In this document: in pieces, positions 1 to 7,573 of the stretch
Numbering within the stretch: position 1 is the stretch's first letter
How the letters are laid out: each line of letters starts with the position of its first letter
Assembly: GCA_040905045.1 (NCBI GenBank)
Contig: JBBDSH010000047.1
Coordinates: 1-38,776, forward strand
DNA length: 38,776 nt
Reading direction: 5' to 3'
Source of the DNA: JBBDSH01 sp040905045
Lineage (GTDB): Bacteria; Pseudomonadota; Gammaproteobacteria; Eutrophobiales; Eutrophobiaceae
The notes under the pieces: generated by a model
What the model was told of the DNA's origin: nothing
What the model saw: only the letters and a program-made list of their open reading frames with translations
Databases searched by the model: none
Position numbers and translations under genes: made by a program

Positions 1-10
1 CAGGCAAAAG

Positions 11-50
11 TGATACAAATATTTGACTTAGAAATATCAAATAGTATCAT
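11..50 (+). promoter_or_regulatory. Probable paaA promoter with overlapping dyads
   Basis: A -35-like TTGACT (23-28) lies 16 bp before a -10-like TATCAT (45-50), 5/6 to consensus. Two inverted repeats overlap it: TGATAC (11-16) with GTATCA (44-49), and ATATTT (19-24) with AAATAT (32-37). A dyad covering both promoter hexamers upstream of paaA is what a PaaX-type repressor site would look like, but operator identity is inference. Confidence 0.5.
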
Positions 51-81
51 AAAAACAGTTCAATCAGGGGGAGATCCCGGC

Positions 82-1032
82 ATGACCGAGTACGCAGTAG
101 ACAACGGTGAACTGGAACGCCGTTTCCAGCAGCGGGTCGACGAGGAACAGAAAATCGAGCCTCGCGACTGGATGCCGGACAAGTATCGCCGCAATCTCAT
201 CCGCCAGATCTCCCAGCATGCTCATTCGGAGGTTATCGGCATGCAGCCGGAGGGCAACTGGATCACCCGGGCGCCGTCCCTGCGGCGCAAGGCCATCCTG
301 CTGGCCAAGGTCCAGGACGAGGGCGGCCATGGCCTGTATCTGTACAGCGCCGCCGAGACCCTGGGCGCAACCCGGGAAGAGATGATCGAGGCCCTGCAAA
401 ACGGTCAGGCCAAGTACGCCTCCATTTTCAATTATCCCACCCTGACCTGGGCCGACGTGGGCACGATCGGCTGGCTGGTGGACGGCGCCGCCATCGTCAA
501 CCAGATCTCATTGCAGCGTACTTCCTACGGCCCCTATGCGCGCGCCATGGTGCGTATCTGCAAGGAAGAGAGTTTTCATCAACGCCAGGGTTACGAGAGC
601 CTCATGGTCCTGGTTAACGGCAATGAAGAACAGAAGGCCATGGCTCAGGATTCTCTCAACCGATGGTGGTGGCCGACATTGATGATGTTCGGGCCCCACG
701 ATTCCGAATCCGCGCACAGCGCCCAGTCCATGCTCTGGAAGATCAAGCGCGAAAGTAATGACGATCTGCGTCAGAGATTTGTCGACCAGACCGTGCCCCA
801 GGCCGAGTACCTGGGCCTGACGATTCCCGATCCGGATCTGAAGTGGAACGAGGAACGCGGTCATTACGATTTCGGCGAAATCGACTGGGAGGAATTCAAC
901 CGCGTCATCAGCGGCAACGGGCCCTGCAACCGGCAGCGCATCGACCATCACAAGAAGGCACACGACGACGGCGCCTGGGTGCGTGAGGCCATGCATGCCT
1001 ATGATCAGAAACACAAGGCCCGGGCGGCCTGA
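82..1032 (+). CDS. paaA: Phenylacetyl-CoA 1,2-epoxidase catalytic subunit PaaA
   Basis: The catalytic diiron subunit of the PaaABCE multicomponent oxygenase, which converts cytosolic phenylacetyl-CoA to its 1,2-epoxide using O2 and electrons from PaaE. The predicted protein is 316 aa, close to the roughly 310 aa usual for PaaA. Metal-ligand candidates are in the ferritin-like helices: E80 and H83 in QDEGGHGLYLY, and E163 with H166 in KEESFHQRQG (an ExxH). I chose the ATG at 82 because a GGGGGAG ribosome site lies just upstream at 67-73. An upstream start at 10 would add 24 residues without a ribosome site and would run through the promoter. It is the first gene of paaABCDE-paaX. A 186-bp spacer separates it from paaB, unusually long for this operon. 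Confidence 0.96.
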   Translation: MTEYAVDNGELERRFQQRVDEEQKIEPRDWMPDKYRRNLIRQISQHAHSEVIGMQPEGNWITRAPSLRRKAILLAKVQDEGGHGLYLYSAAETLGATREEMIEALQNGQAKYASIFNYPTLTWADVGTIGWLVDGAAIVNQISLQRTSYGPYARAMVRICKEESFHQRQGYESLMVLVNGNEEQKAMAQDSLNRWWWPTLMMFGPHDSESAHSAQSMLWKIKRESNDDLRQRFVDQTVPQAEYLGLTIPDPDLKWNEERGHYDFGEIDWEEFNRVISGNGPCNRQRIDHHKKAHDDGAWVREAMHAYDQKHKARAA

Positions 1033-1218
1033 ATAGTTGTTCCGAATACAATCAAGGATGGGGTCAGGGTGTTGGTGCGACTAGCGCCATGGACGAGCGC
1101 GGGACCGAGCCAGGGATGGCTCAAGGAGCGGAAACACCTTGCCCCCGCCCTTACGTTCAACCTGGTGACAGTAACTGTAGCGGAATCCGGAACCCATATT
1201 TAGCCCAGGAGACATACC
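1033..1218. other. Spacer inside the paa operon with a small stem-loop
   Basis: This 186-bp stretch between paaA and paaB has no credible ORF. It contains a perfect 6-bp stem with a 4-nt loop, GAGCCAgggaTGGCTC, at 1107-1122, and a short palindrome ACAGTAACTGT at about 1168-1178. An AGGAGA ribosome site for paaB follows at 1207-1212. The hairpin has no U-tract, so it is more likely an attenuating or RNA-processing structure, or a repeat remnant, than a terminator. Confidence 0.5.
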
Positions 1219-1509
1219 ATGACGGAACATAAAGAACTGCCTTTGTTCGAGGTCTTTGTCCGCTCCAGGCGCGGGCTGGACCACAAGCACGTGGGCAGTC
1301 TCCATGCCGAGGATCACGAACAGGCGCTGATCTACGCGCGCGATTGTTATACCCGGCGCAGCGAGGGCGTCAGCATCTGGGTCGTGAGATCCGGCGATAT
1401 TGTCGCTTCCCAGGAAGAGGACGCCGCCAGTTTTTATGATCCCATGGACGATAAGCCTTATCGGCATGCGACGCATTATCAATTGCCGGAAGAAGTAAAA
1501 AATATGTAA
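1219..1509 (+). CDS. paaB: Phenylacetyl-CoA epoxidase subunit PaaB
   Basis: A small subunit of the PaaABCE epoxidase, needed for assembly and electron transfer within the complex. The protein is 96 aa, the usual family size, and shows typical PaaB sequence: LFEVFVRSRRGLDHKHVGSL near the N-terminus, then HAEDHEQALIYARDCYTRR and a WVVRSGDIVAS strand. The ATG is preceded by AGGAGA at a good distance. The TAA stop is the first unit of a TNAGGAG heptamer repeat that fills the gap before paaC. Confidence 0.95.
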   Translation: MTEHKELPLFEVFVRSRRGLDHKHVGSLHAEDHEQALIYARDCYTRRSEGVSIWVVRSGDIVASQEEDAASFYDPMDDKPYRHATHYQLPEEVKNM

Positions 1510-1586
1510 GGAGTCAGGAGTCAGGAGTTAGGAGTAACAGCGGCATTGTTTATTTACCCCTTACTCCTGACTCCTTACGCCTCACT
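1507..1586. repeat. TNAGGAG heptamer inverted-repeat hairpin (copy 1)
   Basis: The left arm (1507-1537) is four heptamers of the form TAAGGAG, TCAGGAG, TTAGGAG. The right arm (1557-1586) is the complementary series (CTCCTTA, CTCCTGA). The loop contains GGCATTGTT, also present in the loop of the copy at 26.5 kb. The element sits inside the paa operon between paaB and paaC, and its first unit supplies the paaB stop codon. Confidence 0.85.
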
Positions 1587-1605
1587 GTTAGAGCAGCAGA
1601 GAGAC

Positions 1606-2373
1606 ATGACAGAAGCAAAAAACAACAAGGCGCTATTCCACTATGTTCTGGCACTGGGCGATGACTCGCTGGTGCTGGGGCAGCGCCTGGCGGAGTGGTG
1701 CCGCAACGGTCCGTTCCTGGAAGAGGATCTGGCGCTGAGCAATGTCGCCCTGGATTACATCGGTCGTGCGCGGCTGTTTTACGGTTACGCGGCGGAACTG
1801 GAGGGAGAGGGCAGGTCGGAAGACGATCTGGCCTTTCTGCGCGACTGCCGCGAGTTCCGCAACTTTCTCATTACCGAATTGCCGCGCGGGGATTTCGCCT
1901 TTACCACAGTGCGCCAGTTGTTTCTGGATGTATTCTTCCGGGATTTCCTGGAAGGTCTGCTGGAATCCTCCGATACCATGCTGGCAGACATCGCCGCCAA
2001 GGCCATCAAGGAAACGCGTTATCACCTGCGCCGCAGCCATGACTGGGCACTGCGCCTCGGTGACGGCACGGAAGAATCTCATGCCCGTATGCAGGCCGCC
2101 GTTGACGAGCTCTGGGGTTATACCTGCGAACTGTTCGAAATGGATGAAGCAGAGCAGCAGCTTGTGCAGGCGGGCATCGCCGTGGACCGGGCCCGGTTGC
2201 GGGACCGCTGGTTTAATACAGTCACAGGCATCCTCGATGAAGCCACACTGACGAAGCCGCGGGACGACTGGTCCATAGGCGGCGGGCGCGGGGGTATTCA
2301 TACCGAACACCTGGGTTACCTGCTGGCCGAGATGCAATTCATGCAGCGGGCCTATCCCGGCCTGCAGTGGTAG
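1606..2373 (+). CDS. paaC: Phenylacetyl-CoA epoxidase structural subunit PaaC
   Basis: The ferritin-like structural partner of PaaA; PaaA and PaaC form the core heterodimer of the epoxidase. The protein is 255 aa (family about 250), mostly helical, with conserved stretches such as YVLALGDDSLVLGQRLAEWC, ALSNVALDYIGRARLF and HLGYLLAEMQFMQRAYPGLQW at the C-terminus. I chose the ATG at 1606 because the longer frame from 1546 would begin inside the heptamer repeat and add 20 residues encoded by repeat DNA. The ribosome site is weak (AGAGAG). Its stop lies 5 bp before the paaD start, so the two genes are translationally close. Confidence 0.94.
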   Translation: MTEAKNNKALFHYVLALGDDSLVLGQRLAEWCRNGPFLEEDLALSNVALDYIGRARLFYGYAAELEGEGRSEDDLAFLRDCREFRNFLITELPRGDFAFTTVRQLFLDVFFRDFLEGLLESSDTMLADIAAKAIKETRYHLRRSHDWALRLGDGTEESHARMQAAVDELWGYTCELFEMDEAEQQLVQAGIAVDRARLRDRWFNTVTGILDEATLTKPRDDWSIGGGRGGIHTEHLGYLLAEMQFMQRAYPGLQW

Positions 2374-2378
2374 GCGCC

Positions 2379-2900
2379 ATGCAGGCCGCTACGGTATTGC
2401 CTGATGAACTGTCCGAACGGCAGCGCCGCCGTGAAAAATCCGGTTGTCCGGATCTCTGGCAGTTGCTGGATCAGGTCAGGGATCCCGAAATCCCGGTCAT
2501 TTCCATCTGGGATCTGGGTATTCTCAAGGACGTAAGGCGGGAAGACGATACCGTTGTGGTCGTGATTACACCCACGTATTCCGGCTGCCCGGCCATGAAG
2601 GAGATCGAAAAGGAAATTCACAATACCCTGGCCAGGCATACGGATTATAACGTGCGTGTGGTAACCGAACTGTCGCCGGCATGGTCCACCGAGCACATGA
2701 CGGAGGAGGGTAAACGTGCGTTGCGGGAGTATGGCATTGCGCCGCCAAAAAGCATTCATGATCCCGATAGACGCGTTGCCTGCCCGCATTGCGGTTCCGA
2801 ATCGACGCATCTCGTCAGTCAGTTCGGCTCCACGGCCTGCAAGGCACTCTATCAGTGCGATGATTGCCGCGAGCCTTTCGACCATTTCAAATGCATCTGA
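2379..2900 (+). CDS. paaD: PaaD, Fe-S/diiron maturation factor of the epoxidase
   Basis: A member of the MIP18/DUF59 (SufT-like) family, required for activity of the PaaABCE epoxidase and thought to help its metal-centre assembly. The 173-aa protein has the DUF59 core (LWQLLDQVRDPEIPVISIWD and PTYSGCPAMKEIEKEI) followed by the PaaD-specific C-terminal cysteine cluster CPHCGSE...TACKALYQCDDCREPF, which looks like a zinc ribbon. The start could also be the GTG at 2367, which overlaps paaC; I prefer the ATG at 2379. The stop overlaps the paaE start (TGATG), indicating translational coupling. Confidence 0.93.
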   Translation: MQAATVLPDELSERQRRREKSGCPDLWQLLDQVRDPEIPVISIWDLGILKDVRREDDTVVVVITPTYSGCPAMKEIEKEIHNTLARHTDYNVRVVTELSPAWSTEHMTEEGKRALREYGIAPPKSIHDPDRRVACPHCGSESTHLVSQFGSTACKALYQCDDCREPFDHFKCI

Positions 2901-4027
2901 TGCAGACAGAAAGCCCGGACATAGATGACGGACTCACGGCCGATACGGGTTTTTACCCATTGCGTGTCGCCCAGGTAACACCGGAGACAGATGAGGCGGT
3001 ATGCATCCGTTTTCATGTGCCGGACGAACTTGCAGACCGGTTCCGTTTCAAACAGGGACAATATCTGACCCTGCGAACCATGCTGGACGGCCGGGAAGTG
3101 CGGCGTTCCTATTCCATCTGTTCCGGCGTCGATGACGGTGTCCTGGAGGTGGCGATAAAAAAAATGCCCGGCGGGCTGTTTTCCACTTACGCCAATGATG
3201 AACTAGCAGCCGGGGACACGCTCGAGGTGATGCCGCCCAGGGGCACGTTTTATACGGAGCTGGACCCGAAGCAGACAAAAAATTACATGTGCATCGCGGC
3301 GGGCAGTGGTATTACGCCCGTGCTTTCCATCATCAAAAGTATTCTATCCACCGAACCCGAAAGCCGGGTCACGCTGATTTACGGCAACCGCCGTACTTCA
3401 TCCATCATGTTCCGGGACCGGCTCGGTTTCCTGAAAAACCGCTATATGGATCGTTTCAACTGGATTAATGTATTGAGCCGGGAAGAACAGGACGCGGAAG
3501 TCCTGCATGGGCGTATCAACAACCGCAAGGGCGGCGAGTTGCAGCAGAAGCATCTTATCGATATCGGTTCCACCGATGAATTCTTTCTGTGCGGGCCGGA
3601 ATCGATGATTTCGGAAGTCTCCCGGGGACTGCGCGCCGAAGGTATTGATGAATCCTGTATCCATTATGAGCTGTTTTACTCATCGGCGGAGGATGCCCAG
3701 GCGGTTATCGAGAAGCATCATGCGCGGGTAATGCAGTACGCCGGCAAGATCAGCGAGGTGGTCGTCAAAGCGGACGGCCGTTCCATCAGTTTCGAATTGT
3801 CCGCCGATGGTGAAAACATTCTCGACGCTGCCATGAGTCACGGCGCGGATCTTCCCTTCTCCTGCAAGGGTGGCGTCTGCGCCACGTGCAAGGCCAGGCT
3901 GGTTGAAGGCGAGGTGGATATGGATCTCAATCATGCGCTGAGCGGGAAGGAAGTGGATGCCGGAATGATATTGACCTGTCAGGCACACCCTGTATCGGAC
4001 AAAGTTGTTGTGGATTTCGATGGCTGA
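2900..4027 (+). CDS. paaE: Phenylacetyl-CoA epoxidase reductase PaaE
   Basis: The FAD and [2Fe-2S] reductase that passes electrons from NADPH to the PaaA diiron centre. The protein is 375 aa. The N-terminal ferredoxin-reductase module has the flavin motif RRSYSICS and GGLFSTYAND, then the nucleotide-binding motifs GSGITPVLSI, YGNRRTSSIM and FFLCGPESMI. The C-terminal plant-type ferredoxin domain has C322, C327, C330 and C360 (CX4CX2CX29C). The ATG at 2900 overlaps the paaD stop; an in-frame ATG at 2891 is also possible. Its 3' end overlaps paaX by 8 bp. Confidence 0.95.
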   Translation: MQTESPDIDDGLTADTGFYPLRVAQVTPETDEAVCIRFHVPDELADRFRFKQGQYLTLRTMLDGREVRRSYSICSGVDDGVLEVAIKKMPGGLFSTYANDELAAGDTLEVMPPRGTFYTELDPKQTKNYMCIAAGSGITPVLSIIKSILSTEPESRVTLIYGNRRTSSIMFRDRLGFLKNRYMDRFNWINVLSREEQDAEVLHGRINNRKGGELQQKHLIDIGSTDEFFLCGPESMISEVSRGLRAEGIDESCIHYELFYSSAEDAQAVIEKHHARVMQYAGKISEVVVKADGRSISFELSADGENILDAAMSHGADLPFSCKGGVCATCKARLVEGEVDMDLNHALSGKEVDAGMILTCQAHPVSDKVVVDFDG

Positions 4028-5024
4028 AACACATATAGAAGAATCAATATTACCATCACGGATTCAACAGGATGTATGGAATGATAGATACGGAACAGCC
4101 ATGACCCAGCGTGATATGGTCAATAAACTGCTGGCGGAGATTACCCGGACGCGATCCCTGCGTGGTACCTCCCTGGTGATCACCGTCTTCGGTGATTCCA
4201 TTTCACCGCACGGCGGCAGTATCTGGCTGGGCAGTCTGATCGAGGCCATGGCGCCGCTGGGAATCAACGAACGGCTGGTGCGGACCTCCGTTTACCGGCT
4301 GGTGCAGGAAGGCTGGCTGGATGTGACTCGTATCGGCCGGCGCAGTTATTACAATCTGACCGAGGCCGGCAAGCGCCAGTTCGAAAAGGCCGACCGGCGT
4401 ATTTACAGTGCGGAACGGCCGGATTGGGACGGGGAATGGACCCTGGTTTTCCTGGCCACGGTTCCCGCGGAGAAGAAGGATGAACTGCGCAATAACCTGC
4501 ACTGGCAGGGCTTCGGCCAGCTGGCGCCGGATCTGTTTGCCCATCCCAAATCCAATGAACAATCCCTGGACGAGACCCTGCAGGAAATGAGCCTGTTTGA
4601 AGATGTCATTATAATGAATGCCGCAACGAAGCACGTTACATCCGCCAGGGCAATGAAACAGCTTGCGCAAACCCGCTGGGGACTGGATGTACTGGAGCAG
4701 GAATACAGCCGTTTCCTGGCCGTATTTCGGCCGATACTCCAGAGCATGGAAAAGATGGACAGCATCGATCCGGCGGTGTCTTTCCAGTTGCGGACGCTGT
4801 TAATCCATGAATATCGACGCATTCTTCTCAAGGACACGGACCTGCCGGCCGAGCTTCTGCCTTCGGGCTGGGCCGGTCTCAGTGCCCAGCACCTGACCGC
4901 CAATCTTTACCATATTCTGGGTCCGGGTGCGGAGGAATACCTGCAAACCCGGCTCGAAGCGGCGGAAGGCTTTTTGCCCAAAGCACGGCCATCCTATCAC
5001 CGGCGCTTTCGGGATGATTCCTGA
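4020..5024 (+). CDS. paaX: PaaX-type transcriptional repressor of phenylacetate genes
   Basis: In the characterised family, PaaX represses paa operons and is released by phenylacetyl-CoA. Family features are clear: GTSLVITVFGDSISPHGGSI, then the winged-helix region LVRTSVYRLVQEGWLDVTRI GRRSYYNLTEAG, then DWDGEWTLVFLATVP and HWQGFGQLAPDLFAHP, and HEYRRILLKDTDLPAELLPS WAG-type C-terminal sequence. The ATG at 4020 gives 334 aa and overlaps paaE by 8 bp. The ATG at 4101 would give 307 aa, nearer the E. coli length of 316, so the start is uncertain. It is co-directional with and tightly linked to paaABCDE, so the repressor would be made from the operon it controls. Confidence 0.93.
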   Translation: MAETHIEESILPSRIQQDVWNDRYGTAMTQRDMVNKLLAEITRTRSLRGTSLVITVFGDSISPHGGSIWLGSLIEAMAPLGINERLVRTSVYRLVQEGWLDVTRIGRRSYYNLTEAGKRQFEKADRRIYSAERPDWDGEWTLVFLATVPAEKKDELRNNLHWQGFGQLAPDLFAHPKSNEQSLDETLQEMSLFEDVIIMNAATKHVTSARAMKQLAQTRWGLDVLEQEYSRFLAVFRPILQSMEKMDSIDPAVSFQLRTLLIHEYRRILLKDTDLPAELLPSGWAGLSAQHLTANLYHILGPGAEEYLQTRLEAAEGFLPKARPSYHRRFRDDS

Positions 5025-5355
5025 AGGCGGCTGGGAGTGCGCACTATGAACCATCGATAAAGAAAAGAGGGCTCTTCGGCAAAATTCGTGGGTATCTGGA
5101 AAGGTAATGATAGATCTCGCCAAGCCTGCCCCGGGCTTGCTCCGGGGATCGCCAAGGACGCAAAGGAATCATGAACTTTGACCTCTTTGCGAACTTTGCG
5201 CGCTTGGCGAGAACCTTTTGAAAACCACTCCCGAAAACCGGGTTCGATTTTACGCCCGGCAGGCTCAAAAGAGCGATGTCGGGTTACTAACGACAAGATT
5301 AGTAAAGTCGCCGGGCAACACATGAAATAGATGACCTTTGGTTGGAAAGAAGCAT
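5025..5355. repeat. 331-bp intergenic region filled by a nested repeat element
   Basis: No gene is visible. A 10-bp inverted repeat (TCTCGCCAAG at 5115-5124, CTTGGCGAGA at 5203-5212) encloses the palindrome core CCCCGGGCTTGCTCCGGGG (5129-5147) and degenerate octamer-like units of the GACGCAAAG / CTTTGCG type. Related units occur at 7.44, 27.82 and 35.0-35.2 kb. A GGAAAG ribosome site at 5344-5349 belongs to the next gene. No terminator with a U-tract is visible after paaX. Confidence 0.75.
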
Positions 5356-7431
5356 ATGGCTTTACCCGTCACCTTACATAAAGAAGACAGCATCGGCCTG
5401 GTCATTATTGACAATCCGCCGGTGAACGCCCTGTCACAGGCAGTGCGGCAAGGACTGGTGGAATGCCTGGATGCGGCACTCGGTGACGATGATGTCGAAG
5501 CAATCGTCATTGCCTGCGAAGGCCGTACTTTCATCGCCGGTGCGGATATCTCCGAGTTCGACAAGCCGCCCCTGGAACCGCATCTGCCCGATGTGCTGCG
5601 CCGGCTGGATGAAGCGTCCAAACCGATCATCGCAGCCCTGCACGGGACGACCCTGGGCGGCGGTTTTGAAACGGCCTTGGCCTGTCATTATCGCGTGGCG
5701 TCGCGGGGCACTAAGGTCGGTTTTCCGGAAGTCACCCTGGGCCTGATCCCCGGTGCCGGCGGTACCCAGCGGCTGCCGCGCATTGTCGACGTGGAAACGG
5801 CCCTGGACATGATCACCTCCGGCAAACCGCGGCGGGTCGAGGACCTGTCCGGCATTGTTGATCGTATTGTCGATGACGGCTTGCGCGAAGCGACACGTTC
5901 CTTTGCGCAAGCCTTGCTTGAGGCTCCGGAAAGCCGGACTGTCAGCATCAGCGGGCGGGAAGTCGACAAGCCGGCTGATCAGGAAGGATTGTTTCGGCAA
6001 TGGCGCGAGAAGATTGCAAAAAAATACCGCGGCCAGATATCGCCTCGCTGTTGCATTGATGCCATTGAAAATGCCCTGTTGCTGCCGTTTGAGGAAGGTC
6101 TGAAGAAGGAACGCGAGATGTTCCTGGAATGCCGGGGATCGGAGCAGTCTCGCGCTCTGCGCCATGCCTTCTTTGCCGAACGCGAGGCAGTACGTGCGGA
6201 TGAGTATGCAGAAGAACCCGTTGAGATACGCTCGGCGGGTATTGTCGGCGCCGGCACTATGGGGTCCGGTATTGCCCTGTGTCTTGCCGCGGCCGGAATA
6301 CCGGTGGTGTTGCTTGAGGCGGACTGGGACAATCTTCAGCGGGGGCTGGATGCCATTCATTCCCGTCTGGACCGGAATGTCAAACAGGGACGCATTAATG
6401 AGGCGCAGAGCCGGGAACGCCGTGACCTGATCCGGGGCACCTGCGACTACGCCGATCTGGGTGATGTGGATCTGGTCATTGAAGCGGCCTTTGAAAACAT
6501 GCAGGTCAAACAGGAGATTTTTTCCCGGCTCGGCGAAATAACCAGGGAAGATGCCATACTGGCCACGAATACGTCCTACCTGGACATCAACCGGATTGCC
6601 GATGCCGTCATTCATCCGGAACGGGTGTTGGGCATGCACTTCTTCAGTCCCGCTGATGTGATGAAGCTGCTGGAAGTAGTCCGGGCGGACCGGACCGACG
6701 ACCGGTCCATGGCCACTGTTATTACAATGGGTAAACGCATCGGCAAGATACCGGTGCCGGTGGGTCATTGTTACGGCTTTGCCGGCAACCGCATGTACGC
6801 CTGTTACGGCCGGGAAGGGCAGATGCTGTTGCTGGAGGGAGCGACACCGGTGCAGATCGATGCCGCCATGGAGAACTGGGGCATGGCCATGGGGCCCATG
6901 TCGGTACTGGACATGTCCGGGCTGGATATCAGTTACAAGGCACGGAAACAGAATCCGGACAGGCCCGAAGATCCATTGTATTTCCGACCCGCCGATATGC
7001 TGGTGGAAATGGATCGCATCGGCCGCAAGAGCGGTGCCGGTTTTTACCGTTATGATCTGAAAACCGGGGACAAACATGAAGATCCGGAAGTAACCGAACT
7101 CATACGCCGCGAGGCGGGATCCCTGGGAGTGGAACAGCGGACGATATCCGAGGAAGAAATTCAGAATCGCATGATCGATGCGCTGATTAATGAGGGCGCG
7201 CGAATTCTGGAAGAGGATATCGCACGGAGTGCCGGCGATCTGGACGTGATCTGGATCAACGGTTACGGTTTCCCGCGTTACCGTGGCGGCCCGATGTTTT
7301 ATGCACGGCAAACCGGACTGGACAGGGCGCTGCAGCGTATCGAAGGTTATCGCGAACGCTTCGGGGATCATTACTGGAAGCCGTCTGAATTTCTGAAACG
7401 TTCGGCCAACGCAGGAGAGTGGGAAAAATGA
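5356..7431 (+). CDS. Bifunctional enoyl-CoA hydratase / 3-hydroxyacyl-CoA dehydrogenase
   Basis: A FadB/FadJ-like fusion that hydrates enoyl-CoA and oxidises the 3-hydroxyacyl-CoA with NAD+. The crotonase domain (about 1-190) has oxyanion-hole sequence AGADIS and HGTTLGGGFE; the catalytic pair E105 and E125 is spaced 20 residues apart as in FadB. The Rossmann domain begins near residue 295 (GIVGAGTMGSGIA), with the catalytic-histidine region GMHFFSPADVM at H428 and the C-terminal NGYGFPRYRGGPMFYA. The ATG at 5356 is preceded by GGAAAG. The length is 691 aa. Its place after paaX suggests it does the PaaF/PaaG/PaaH-type steps on 3-hydroxyadipyl-CoA, but a general beta-oxidation role is equally compatible. 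The separate paaF, G, H, J, K and Z genes are absent from the window. Confidence 0.9.
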   Translation: MALPVTLHKEDSIGLVIIDNPPVNALSQAVRQGLVECLDAALGDDDVEAIVIACEGRTFIAGADISEFDKPPLEPHLPDVLRRLDEASKPIIAALHGTTLGGGFETALACHYRVASRGTKVGFPEVTLGLIPGAGGTQRLPRIVDVETALDMITSGKPRRVEDLSGIVDRIVDDGLREATRSFAQALLEAPESRTVSISGREVDKPADQEGLFRQWREKIAKKYRGQISPRCCIDAIENALLLPFEEGLKKEREMFLECRGSEQSRALRHAFFAEREAVRADEYAEEPVEIRSAGIVGAGTMGSGIALCLAAAGIPVVLLEADWDNLQRGLDAIHSRLDRNVKQGRINEAQSRERRDLIRGTCDYADLGDVDLVIEAAFENMQVKQEIFSRLGEITREDAILATNTSYLDINRIADAVIHPERVLGMHFFSPADVMKLLEVVRADRTDDRSMATVITMGKRIGKIPVPVGHCYGFAGNRMYACYGREGQMLLLEGATPVQIDAAMENWGMAMGPMSVLDMSGLDISYKARKQNPDRPEDPLYFRPADMLVEMDRIGRKSGAGFYRYDLKTGDKHEDPEVTELIRREAGSLGVEQRTISEEEIQNRMIDALINEGARILEEDIARSAGDLDVIWINGYGFPRYRGGPMFYARQTGLDRALQRIEGYRERFGDHYWKPSEFLKRSANAGEWEK

Positions 7432-7450
7432 TCTCTCGCGGAGAACGCAG

Positions 7451-7533
7451 AGCTCGCAAAGGTATAAGAATTTTTAACTTACCTGGCACCTTTGGCGATC
7501 CCCGGATCCAGTCCGGGGCAGGCTTTGCGAGCT
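7451..7533. repeat. Short nested inverted repeat before the P450 gene
   Basis: A 10-bp inverted repeat, AGCTCGCAAA (7451-7460) and TTTGCGAGCT (7524-7533), encloses the palindrome core CCCCGGATCCAGTCCGGGG (7500-7518). It has the same architecture as the 5.1-kb element. The 142 bp between the two genes hold no other clear signal apart from an AT-rich stretch before the P450 start. Confidence 0.7.
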
Positions 7534-7573
7534 TATCCAATTAAAGTATATATTCTAAACAAGGTTGCAGTTT

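Noticed and set aside
1507..1586. A CRISPR array in the heptamer tracts
   Set aside because: The units are 7 bp without spacers of regular length, the arms are inverted, and no cas genes are present.
5434..7371. A 645-aa open frame on the minus strand across the hydratase/dehydrogenase gene
   Set aside because: It is fully antisense to a gene with intact catalytic motifs, has no recognisable domain, and long antisense frames are expected in GC-rich genes.
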